DNA from: UBA3774 sp045600025
GTDB taxonomy: Bacteria > Bacillota > Clostridia > Lachnospirales > Lachnospiraceae
DNA length: 17,384 bases
Direction: 5' to 3'
Assembly (NCBI GenBank): GCA_045600025.1
Contig: JAZRXC010000041.1
Location: 1-17,384 of the forward strand
In this document: in pieces, positions 8,479 through 14,324 of the stretch
How positions within the stretch are numbered: the first letter of the stretch is position 1
How the letters are laid out: each line of letters starts with the position of its first letter
Translations under genes and position numbers: made by a program
The notes under the pieces: generated by a model
What the model saw: only the letters and a program-made list of their open reading frames with translations
What the model was told of the DNA's origin: nothing
The model's database searches: none

Positions 8479-9638
8479 TGAAATTGTTGAAATTTTTCAA
8501 ATTTAATGAATATAAAATCAGAAAGTTCGATTTCGGAATCGTGCTTATGATTATTGCGCTCTGTGTTTTGGGATATTTTGTTCTCGGAAGTGCTCTCGCC
8601 AAGGACCCGGATAGAGACAACATTCTTCAAAAACAGCTTCTTGGATTTGCGCTCGGCGGCGGCGCTATGCTGGTTCTTGCAGTTCTTGACTATCATGTGT
8701 TATTCAGATTGTCACCGCTTATATACCTTGGGATATTGGGACTTCTCGGAGCGGTACTTGTAGCCGGAGTTACCCTGAATGAGGCAACCAGATGGGTAAA
8801 AATTGCGGGAATTCAGATTCAGCCTTCTGAATTTGCAAAAGTAGGTATAATAATAATTGTAGCCGCTTTTATCGATAAGTATTTGGATAAAATAAACAAA
8901 CCGCTTTATCTCGCAGCTTTACTCGGAATAGTTGCAATACCTCTTGCCCTTATTCTCGCTGAACCTGATTTATCAACAACAATCGTTGTAGCTGTTATTT
9001 TTGTATGTATGCTATATGTAGGCAAAATCAGCTACAAATGGATACTTGGTGCTGTCGGTGTCGCAATTCCGATTGTCGGATTTATGATATATGACTTAAC
9101 AAGAGAAGTACCTATCTTTTTTGAAACATATCAAAAGAACAGAATTATGTCTTGGCTTTTCCCTGATACGTATGCATCATCAGGACTTACAACGCAGCAA
9201 GATAATTCGGTTATGGCAATTTCTTCCGGACAGTTATGGGGAAAAGGTCTGAATAATACTTCTTTTGAATCGGTTAAAAATGGTAATTTTCTGTCCGAAG
9301 AAAATAATGATTTTATATTTGCAATTGTCGGTGAGGAGCTGGGATTTGCCGGAAGCATGTTTATTATTGTCCTTATGACTGTTCTTGCACTTTCATGCTT
9401 CAAGATTGCATATAAAGCTAAAGATATCGGCGGAAGAGTAATAGCGGTAGGAGTTGGCGTAACCATAGGTTTTCAGACATTTGTAAATATAGGTGTCTCA
9501 TCCGGGTTGTTGCCTAACACAGGCCTTCCGCTTCCTTTCATAAGTTCAGGCGTCAGCTCCTTACTTTGCGCATTTGCCGCATTTGGAATTGTACTTAATG
9601 TTGGCCTTCAAAGAAGAGACAGAGACGCAGACTGGTAG
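8478..9638 (+). CDS. rodA: RodA, SEDS-family peptidoglycan glycosyltransferase
   Basis: A polytopic membrane protein of 386 residues with about ten hydrophobic segments. It polymerises lipid II into glycan strands with its partner PBP2. SEDS hallmarks are RWVKIAGIQIQPSEFAK (105-121), AEPDLSTT, the loop GQLWGKGLNNTS, then NNDFIFAIVGEELGF with Asp278 at the position of the catalytic Asp of characterised RodA proteins, and PLPFISSGVSSLL near the C-terminus. The ATG shares one base with the PBP2 stop (TAATG). No Shine-Dalgarno sequence is visible, so translation probably depends on reinitiation after PBP2, which would keep the two partners stoichiometric. FtsW is the alternative, but the mreCD/PBP2 context favours RodA. 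No terminator is seen after the stop. Confidence 0.94.
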   Translation: MKLLKFFKFNEYKIRKFDFGIVLMIIALCVLGYFVLGSALAKDPDRDNILQKQLLGFALGGGAMLVLAVLDYHVLFRLSPLIYLGILGLLGAVLVAGVTLNEATRWVKIAGIQIQPSEFAKVGIIIIVAAFIDKYLDKINKPLYLAALLGIVAIPLALILAEPDLSTTIVVAVIFVCMLYVGKISYKWILGAVGVAIPIVGFMIYDLTREVPIFFETYQKNRIMSWLFPDTYASSGLTTQQDNSVMAISSGQLWGKGLNNTSFESVKNGNFLSEENNDFIFAIVGEELGFAGSMFIIVLMTVLALSCFKIAYKAKDIGGRVIAVGVGVTIGFQTFVNIGVSSGLLPNTGLPLPFISSGVSSLLCAFAAFGIVLNVGLQRRDRDADW

Positions 9639-9647
9639 AAAAAGTGC

Positions 9648-9676
9648 TTGCATTTTGTTTCAAGCTATGATAAAGT
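9648..9676 (+). promoter_or_regulatory. Probable promoter for rplS
   Basis: TTGCAT (9648-9653) and TAAAGT (9671-9676) are 17 bases apart, within the 110-base rodA-rplS gap. Each hexamer is a partial match. A better -10 hexamer, TATGAT at 9666, lies too close to the -35 (12 bases). A dedicated promoter is expected for a ribosomal protein gene followed by its own terminator. Confidence 0.45.
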
Positions 9677-9703
9677 ACCAAATTGCGAATAAAGGTGGCC
9701 CTC

Positions 9704-9720
9704 TGGCGCATAGTGCGTTA
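9704..9720 (+). promoter_or_regulatory. Hairpin in the rplS 5' leader, candidate L19 leader element
   Basis: Bases 9704-9710 pair with 9714-9720 around a UAG loop. This gives seven pairs, five Watson-Crick and two G-U. The hairpin ends 28 bases before the ATG and does not hide the ribosome site AGGAGGA. Autoregulatory L19 leader RNAs are known in Firmicutes. Membership of that family is inferred from position and has not been checked against a model. Confidence 0.4.
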
Positions 9721-9748
9721 ATGGACATTCTTATATTAGGAGGAAGAA

Positions 9749-10096
9749 ATGAACGATATTATCAAAAAAATTGAGGATGCCCAGCTCAAAGAAAAAGTTG
9801 ATTCTTTCAATGTAGGCGACACTGTTCGCGTACATGCATTAATCAAAGAGGGCAATCGCGAGCGTATTCAGGTGTTTGAGGGCACAGTTCTTAAGCGCCA
9901 GGGCGGCGGAGCTCGTGAGACCTTCACCGTTCGCAAGACTTCTAACGGTGTTGGCGTAGAAAAGACATGGCCGCTTCACTCACCTTCAGTTGATAAGATT
10001 GAAGTAGTACGCAAGGGTAAGGTAAGAAGAGCTAAGCTCAACTACCTGAGAGATCGCGTAGGTAAGGCCGCTAAGGTCAAAGAAATCGTAAAGTAA
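9749..10096 (+). CDS. rplS: 50S ribosomal protein L19
   Basis: 115 residues, the usual length for L19, a protein at the 30S-50S interface of the ribosome. Diagnostic stretches are NVGDTVRVHALIKEGNRER near residue 21, then QVFEGTVLKRQGGGARETF, FTVRKTSNGVGVEKTWPLHS, and the C-terminal VRRAKLNYLRDRVGKAA. A strong AGGAGGA ribosome site lies just upstream of the ATG. Codon choice looks typical of highly expressed genes (for example CGC/CGT for Arg), unlike the AGA-rich neighbours. It is framed by its own probable promoter and a strong terminator, so it is probably monocistronic, ahead of the common Firmicutes neighbours lepB and rbgA. Confidence 0.98.
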   Translation: MNDIIKKIEDAQLKEKVDSFNVGDTVRVHALIKEGNRERIQVFEGTVLKRQGGGARETFTVRKTSNGVGVEKTWPLHSPSVDKIEVVRKGKVRRAKLNYLRDRVGKAAKVKEIVK

Positions 10097-10137
10097 AAGA
10101 AACGGGGACGCACATTACGTGTTGTCCCCTTTTCTTT
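10096..10137 (+). terminator. Intrinsic terminator after rplS
   Basis: GGGGAC (10104-10109) pairs with GTCCCC (10124-10129). The stem continues inward with an imperfect GCAC/GTGT segment around an ATTAC loop. AAAGAAA (10096-10102) pairs fully with TTTCTTT (10131-10137) after a C/T mismatch. The 3' TTTTCTTT serves as U-tract and the 5' arm is A-rich, so it could work in both directions. The stem begins within the rplS stop codon. Confidence 0.88.
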
Positions 10138-10150
10138 ACTATGTTATCAT
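10122..10150 (+). promoter_or_regulatory. Probable lepB promoter embedded in the rplS terminator
   Basis: TTGTCC (10122-10127, in the descending terminator arm) and TATCAT (10145-10150) are separated by exactly 17 bases. The -10 ends six bases before the lepB ATG, so transcription would start at or next to the start codon. This is a computed guess from hexamer match and spacing; no experiment supports it here. Confidence 0.5.
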
Positions 10151-10156
10151 ATAACT

Positions 10157-10693
10157 ATGGATAGTAAGAAAAAGGAACGTATAATAAATATTTGCAGATT
10201 TATCATTGAATTTGCAGTTACTATCGCTCTTGCGGTATTTGTTGCGTGGTGCTTTGAATATAAAGTATCGGCATCCGGACTTTCTATGCAACCTACTATT
10301 ATGAACGGTGATACATTACTATTGAGTAAAGTATCTTATATTTTCTCGGATCCTGACAGATTCGATGTAGTATATATTAGATTTGACGATGGAAAGTCTT
10401 CGATAAAACGTATAGTCGGATTGCCGGGAGAGACGGTTCAGATAGTTGATGGTAATGTGCTTATCGACGGAACTGTTCAAAAACTTCCTAAAGATATGGC
10501 GTCGTATAGCGTGAGCGGCATTGCCGAAAAAAGTGTTCGCCTCGCTGAAGGAGAGTATTTTGTGTTAGGCGATAATGGTGATGCAAGTGAGGACAGCAGG
10601 TTTTCAGCCATCGGTAATATTAACGCTGAACAAATAGAGGGCAAGGTTTGGCTGCGTATATCACCAATCAGTAGTTTCGGAGTAATTAATTAA
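10157..10693 (+). CDS. lepB: Type I signal peptidase LepB/SipS
   Basis: 178 residues, in the range of the short Gram-positive (Sip-type) enzymes. It removes signal peptides from exported proteins at the outer face of the membrane. There is one N-terminal transmembrane segment (about 10-32). The catalytic Ser43 lies in SASGLSMQPT and Lys84 in SSIKRIVGLPGE, giving the Ser/Lys dyad. The third conserved box is VLGDNGDASEDSRF. No Shine-Dalgarno sequence exists upstream: the 19 bases between the terminator and the ATG contain only one G. No in-frame alternative start lies between the terminator and the ATG, and the next in-frame ATG is at the catalytic Ser box, so the start is well fixed. The stop shares one base with rbgA (TAATG). 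Confidence 0.95.
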   Translation: MDSKKKERIINICRFIIEFAVTIALAVFVAWCFEYKVSASGLSMQPTIMNGDTLLLSKVSYIFSDPDRFDVVYIRFDDGKSSIKRIVGLPGETVQIVDGNVLIDGTVQKLPKDMASYSVSGIAEKSVRLAEGEYFVLGDNGDASEDSRFSAIGNINAEQIEGKVWLRISPISSFGVIN

Positions 10694-11550
10694 TGAATAT
10701 TCAATGGTATCCCGGTCATATGACCAAGGCAGTCAGAAATATGCAAAATGATCTTAAACTCGTTGATCTTGTCATCGAGCTTATAGATGCACGCGCTCCG
10801 ATATCCAGCCGCAATCCTGATATTGACAAGATGGCTCAGGGAAAATCAAGATTAATAATAATAAACAAAGCTGACCTGGCAGACGCAGCTATTTCCGAAT
10901 CATGGTTGAAATACTTTGAAAACAAAGGAATCAAAGCCGTCCTTCTTGATTCTCGAAAAAACAGCGGAATGAAGCCGGTAAATGAAGCTATTGCTCAGCT
11001 TCGTGCGGCAAAAGCCGAACGTGATAAAAAACGCGGTATAGTTAACAGACCGATGCGAGCTATGATAGCCGGAATACCTAATGTGGGTAAGTCTACACTT
11101 ATCAATTCGCTTGCCGGAAAAGCAAGCGCAAAAACCGGAGATAAGCCCGGCGTTACAAAAGGCAGACAGTGGATCAGCCTCAAAAATCATGTTGAACTTC
11201 TTGATACGCCCGGTATACTTTGGCCAAAATTTGAGGATGAAGCAGTGGGCATAAAACTTGCACTCTTGGGATCGGTAAATGAGCAGATCACAGACAGACA
11301 GGAACTTGCCTTTGAGGGAATTAAACTAATTCAAAAACTGTATCCCGGCTGTATATCCGAAAAATACAGTTGTGCTGAATCTGATAATGCCTACGAGACC
11401 CTGCTTGCAATAGGCACGGCTCGTAATCTTAAGAAGCAAGGTAATGAAATAGATGACTTACGTGCTGCTTCGATATTTCTTGAAGATCTAAGAAGCGGCA
11501 GACTTGCCAGAATTTCTCTTGAAAAACCTGCGGAGATAGAAAATGCCTAA
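10693..11550 (+). CDS. rbgA: Ribosome biogenesis GTPase RbgA (YlqF)
   Basis: A circularly permuted GTPase of 285 residues needed for late 50S subunit assembly. The N-terminus WYPGHMTKAVRNM is a family signature. The G motifs occur in permuted order: G4 NKAD at 58-61, then G1 GIPNVGKST (127-135, Lys133), the G2 region with KPGVTKG, and G3 DTPG at 171-174. A C-terminal helical domain typical of the family follows. The ATG overlaps the lepB stop by one base, with GGAG upstream. The last eight bases overlap rnhB. The position next to rplS fits its role, as both act on the 50S particle. Confidence 0.96.
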   Translation: MNIQWYPGHMTKAVRNMQNDLKLVDLVIELIDARAPISSRNPDIDKMAQGKSRLIIINKADLADAAISESWLKYFENKGIKAVLLDSRKNSGMKPVNEAIAQLRAAKAERDKKRGIVNRPMRAMIAGIPNVGKSTLINSLAGKASAKTGDKPGVTKGRQWISLKNHVELLDTPGILWPKFEDEAVGIKLALLGSVNEQITDRQELAFEGIKLIQKLYPGCISEKYSCAESDNAYETLLAIGTARNLKKQGNEIDDLRAASIFLEDLRSGRLARISLEKPAEIENA

Positions 11551-12175
11551 ACTCGATATAGAAAAAGAGCGTATCAGACTTTCTGAGATGCGCATGTATG
11601 AGCAAAAATACAGCGAGTTTCAGTATATTTGCGGAATAGATGAAGCCGGACGCGGACCGCTTGCGGGCCCCGTTGTCGCGGCGGCATGCATACTTCCCGC
11701 TGATTGCGAAATACTATATCTTAATGACTCTAAAAAACTTTCCGAAAAAAGAAGAGAACTCTTGTTTGAAGAAATAAAAGAAAAAGCAATATCCTACGGA
11801 ATAGGTGTGATATCCGAGCAGGATATTGATGAAATTAATATATTACAGGCTACTTTCAAGGCTATGAGACTTGCGGTTTCACAACTTGCAATCTCGCCGG
11901 AACTGGTACTTGTGGACGGCTCGATGCGCATTCCTGATATGACTATCAGGCAGATACCCATAGTCAAGGGCGATGCCAGGAGCGTATCTATAGCTGCCGC
12001 AAGTATTCTTGCCAAGGTTACAAGGGACCATCTTATGATAGGCTACGCCGATTTATATCCCGGTTACGGATTTGAACGTAATAAAGGCTACGGCAGTGCT
12101 GAACATATTGCTGCAATTAAGTCCCTTGGTCCCTGCGATATTCATCGCAGAACTTTCATTAAGAATTTTATTTGA
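11543..12175 (+). CDS. rnhB: Ribonuclease HII
   Basis: 210 residues. It cleaves RNA in RNA-DNA hybrids and at single embedded ribonucleotides. The GIDEAGRGPLAGPVVAAA block gives Asp33 and Glu34. Asp125 is in LVDGS and Asp144 in VKGDARS, completing the four-carboxylate metal site. NDSKKLSEKRRE and SIAAASILAKVTRD are also family blocks. About 28 residues precede the catalytic core, a modest N-terminal extension seen in Gram-positive members. The start lies inside rbgA (8-base overlap) with GGAGA upstream. The gene is followed after 12 bases by yraN, the usual order in Clostridia. Confidence 0.96.
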   Translation: MPKLDIEKERIRLSEMRMYEQKYSEFQYICGIDEAGRGPLAGPVVAAACILPADCEILYLNDSKKLSEKRRELLFEEIKEKAISYGIGVISEQDIDEINILQATFKAMRLAVSQLAISPELVLVDGSMRIPDMTIRQIPIVKGDARSVSIAAASILAKVTRDHLMIGYADLYPGYGFERNKGYGSAEHIAAIKSLGPCDIHRRTFIKNFI

Positions 12176-12187
12176 GGTACATTAAAA

Positions 12188-12541
12188 ATGAATAACAGAC
12201 AGACCGGCTCCTGCTATGAGGAGCTCGCTTGCAGTTATCTTACATGTTGCGGCTACAAGATACTGGAGCGCAATTTCAGATCTCACTATGGTGAGATTGA
12301 TATTATATGTAAAGACGGAAATACTATTGTATTTGTTGAAGTAAAGTACAGAAACTCACACGAAAAAGGATATCCCGAAGATGCGGTTGATACAAAAAAA
12401 CAACAGATAATATTCGGGGTGTCCAGATATTATCTGCTTGTTCATAATCTGAGCGAAGATACGCCTTGCAGGTTTGACGTTATAACATATTACTCATATA
12501 TGGAACGCAAACACTATAAAGATGCATTCGGTGGTATGTAA
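12188..12541 (+). CDS. yraN: YraN family protein (UPF0102, predicted endonuclease-like fold)
   Basis: 117 residues, standard for UPF0102. The PD-(D/E)xK-like core is visible: an early Glu in the CYEELACSYL helix, GEIDIICKD (the Asp ligand) and FVEVKYRNS (the E-x-K element). The family is related to Holliday-junction-resolvase-type nucleases, but its activity is not established. GAGGT lies just before the ATG. It is co-oriented with rnhB and probably ends the lepB operon. Its TAA is immediately followed by the complement of the opposing citC-like stop codon, leaving no intergenic base. Confidence 0.92.
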   Translation: MNNRQTGSCYEELACSYLTCCGYKILERNFRSHYGEIDIICKDGNTIVFVEVKYRNSHEKGYPEDAVDTKKQQIIFGVSRYYLLVHNLSEDTPCRFDVITYYSYMERKHYKDAFGGM

Positions 12542-12560
12542 TCAGTAATGGCGTACATCC
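12533..12560. other. Imperfect hairpin spanning the two convergent stop codons
   Basis: GG-t-ATGTA (12533-12540, one bulged T) can pair with TACATCC (12554-12560) across a 13-base loop that contains both stop codons. No U-run follows on either strand, so it is not a normal intrinsic terminator. It may be chance. Confidence 0.3.
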
Positions 12561-13588
12561 TTAGAGGCTTTAATTGCTCTTATTACAGGCGCAGCTTCTT
12601 TGGAGGTAAAGTACTCTAAAGTAGTTTTGGGCACAAGACGTGAGAGCGCATCAAAATTACCGGATTTTATTAGTGCTCTGACGGTTGAAGCGCTGATTAC
12701 ATCTTTGCCATCGCAGAGTCTCGGAATAATGACTACATCAACTCCGTTTTTCGGCAGTAACTCGGCCATGACATTGTTATATATGCCCGTAACCTGAGAC
12801 AGAGGTTCTTCTCCGACAAAGCGAACATTTATATGAGCAGCCTTTGCAATCTTGGCAAATATATTAATATCAAGTTCGGCATGAGAGCGTATAACTAACT
12901 CACTGTCTTTGAGAAAATATGACGGGAATGTCGCATTTGATATGATATAACTACCGGTTTTATGAATTATTACATTGGGCAAATGCGCAGTGCCTTCGCA
13001 GACGAGCTTATATCTTACGTCAGCAGGGACTAAAGAAGCATCTTCTGATACAACAAATATATGAAGATGGTCGCACTGTGCGGCGGCAGTTTCTACCAGA
13101 TATTTATGACCGAGAGTAAATGGGTTGGCATTCATGACAATTGCACCGTTTTTGCCATCAGAAGGGGAAACAGAAGCGAGCTCATCAAGATAATCATCGA
13201 AATTGTCACGGCTGTTTTCCATAAATACTACGCGGTTTTCCACTCTCGAAAGCTCATAGAATCCTAAATCTTTAAAAAACTTTGCAGAATCGCATTTAGT
13301 ATAGAGGAAAAGATCAGTATTACCACGGCTATACTGATAGTCCATAAGGGAACTTACTATTTCACCCAGTAAGCCTTCACCCTGATGCGATGAATCAACA
13401 GCCATGCAGCGCAAAGTGTTCTTAAAACAAGAACCTGTAGCAACAAGATTATAGTCATCATCAAACATACCGAGACTATAATCGAGGTTCTTGTCACGAC
13501 TGATTCCCTCTTTTTCAAGAAGGACATCCATCTGTTTTATAAACCTTTTATCCGACGGGCGGATTTCACTAATACTGTAATCACTCAT
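12542..13588 (-). CDS. citC: [Citrate (pro-3S)-lyase] ligase-like protein (CitC family)
   Basis: 348 residues, the normal length for CitC. An N-terminal GNAT-like domain (about 1-125) has the acetyl-CoA-binding-type SSHQGEGLLGEI at 66-77. A nucleotidyltransferase-fold domain follows with MNANPFTLGHKYLVE (152-166, the T/HxGH-type motif) and VISASTVRAL (297-306, the ISxSxxR element). CitC uses ATP and acetate to acetylate the prosthetic group of the citrate lyase acyl carrier protein CitD. No citD, citE, citF or citX is present here, so this copy is an orphan in this window and its substrate is uncertain. It is the only minus-strand gene. No Shine-Dalgarno sequence precedes the ATG; a promoter places the transcript start at the ATG. 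Confidence 0.88.
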   Translation of the reverse strand: MSDYSISEIRPSDKRFIKQMDVLLEKEGISRDKNLDYSLGMFDDDYNLVATGSCFKNTLRCMAVDSSHQGEGLLGEIVSSLMDYQYSRGNTDLFLYTKCDSAKFFKDLGFYELSRVENRVVFMENSRDNFDDYLDELASVSPSDGKNGAIVMNANPFTLGHKYLVETAAAQCDHLHIFVVSEDASLVPADVRYKLVCEGTAHLPNVIIHKTGSYIISNATFPSYFLKDSELVIRSHAELDINIFAKIAKAAHINVRFVGEEPLSQVTGIYNNVMAELLPKNGVDVVIIPRLCDGKDVISASTVRALIKSGNFDALSRLVPKTTLEYFTSKEAAPVIRAIKASKDVRHY

Positions 13589-13594
13589 ACGAAA

Positions 13595-13623
13595 AGTATA
13601 ATCTTAAAAGTCTATAAAGTAAA
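13595..13623 (-). promoter_or_regulatory. Probable citC promoter giving a leaderless transcript
   Basis: Read on the minus strand, TTTACT (13623-13618) and TATACT (13600-13595) are 17 bases apart. Six bases separate the -10 from the ATG, which places the start site at the initiation codon. The match is 4/6 and 5/6 to the housekeeping consensus. Confidence 0.5.
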
Positions 13624-13632
13624 CTCAAAAAA

Positions 13633-13661
13633 TTGACAAGAGCAGGCAAAAATGATACCTT
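13633..13661 (+). promoter_or_regulatory. Probable promoter for the rex operon
   Basis: A perfect -35 TTGACA (13633-13638) is followed, after 17 bases, by a poor -10, TACCTT (13656-13661), preceded by TGA. The better-looking TATAGT at 13662 is 23 bases away and too far. The -35 elements of this promoter and the divergent citC promoter are nine bases apart. No clear Rex operator (TTGTTAA-n4-TTAACAA type) is visible. Confidence 0.55.
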
Positions 13662-13694
13662 TATAGTGTATTTTTATGCGGAAAAGGCGGAATT

Positions 13695-14324
13695 ATGCAC
13701 GACAGAAAAATATCATCTGCAGTCATTCGAAGGTTGCCCAGGTATTATAGATATCTTTCCGAACTTATTGACAACGGCAGCGAAAGAGTCTCATCTGATG
13801 AACTCAGTAAGCTTATGAATGTAACTGCTTCACAAGTTCGCCAGGATCTTAATAATTTCGGCGGCTTTGGCCAGCAAGGATACGGATACAATGTCAGCTA
13901 CCTCAGAGATGAGATTGCCAAAATATTGGGAATCGATTCACCAAATAATATGATAATTATCGGTGGCGGTAATCTCGGTTGCGCAATTGCTGGCTATCCG
14001 AAGTTTGAATCACGAAACTTTGTGGTGAAAGGAATATTTGATGTTGATCCTCATATCATCGGCAAAAAGGTTCGCGATATCACAGTAATGCCGTTAAGTG
14101 ATGTTGATGATTTCATTACCCACAATGATATTTCAATTGCAGCACTTACCGTTCCGAAGGAAGTGGCAAAAGATATTGCAAAAAAACTCTATTCCCTCGG
14201 TATCAGGGCGTTCTGGAATTTTGCACATGTTGATTTGGAACTTCCGAAAGATGCATATTCCGAAAATGTACATTTGTCAGATTCGCTTATGCAGTTGACA
14301 TATATGCTAAGTAATAAGAAATGA
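13695..14324 (+). CDS. rex: Redox-sensing transcriptional repressor Rex
   Basis: 209 residues, the usual Rex length. An N-terminal winged helix (about 8-80) contains VSSDELSKLMNVTASQVRQD as the recognition region, followed by FGGFGQQGYGYNV. The Rossmann domain begins with NMIIIGGGNLG (Gly90-Gly95), then FDVDPHIIGKKV. The protein binds operators when NADH/NAD+ is low and lets go when NADH rises, so fermentation and other NADH-consuming genes are derepressed. GGCGGA lies upstream of the ATG, which starts the conserved N-terminal helix directly. Its stop overlaps the nnrD start (ATGA). It opens the operon rex-nnrD-alr-yebC, so the downstream genes may be under Rex or share its promoter. Confidence 0.96.
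   Translation: MHDRKISSAVIRRLPRYYRYLSELIDNGSERVSSDELSKLMNVTASQVRQDLNNFGGFGQQGYGYNVSYLRDEIAKILGIDSPNNMIIIGGGNLGCAIAGYPKFESRNFVVKGIFDVDPHIIGKKVRDITVMPLSDVDDFITHNDISIAALTVPKEVAKDIAKKLYSLGIRAFWNFAHVDLELPKDAYSENVHLSDSLMQLTYMLSNKK

Noticed and set aside
9574..9774. Open frame across the rodA end and the rplS leader
   Set aside because: It overlaps the conserved RodA C-terminus out of frame, runs through the rplS promoter and leader hairpin, and its translation resembles no family.
13662..13667. TATAGT as the rex -10
   Set aside because: It is 23 bases from the perfect TTGACA, beyond the usual 16-18 spacing.
13589..13694. Rex operator in the rex/citC intergenic region
   Set aside because: I looked for TTGTTAA/TTGTGAA half-sites with inverted partners and found none at an acceptable match, so autoregulation is not claimed.
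13633..13818. Short open frame through the rex promoter and N-terminus
   Set aside because: It starts on the TTG of the -35 box and overlaps the well-supported rex gene in another frame.
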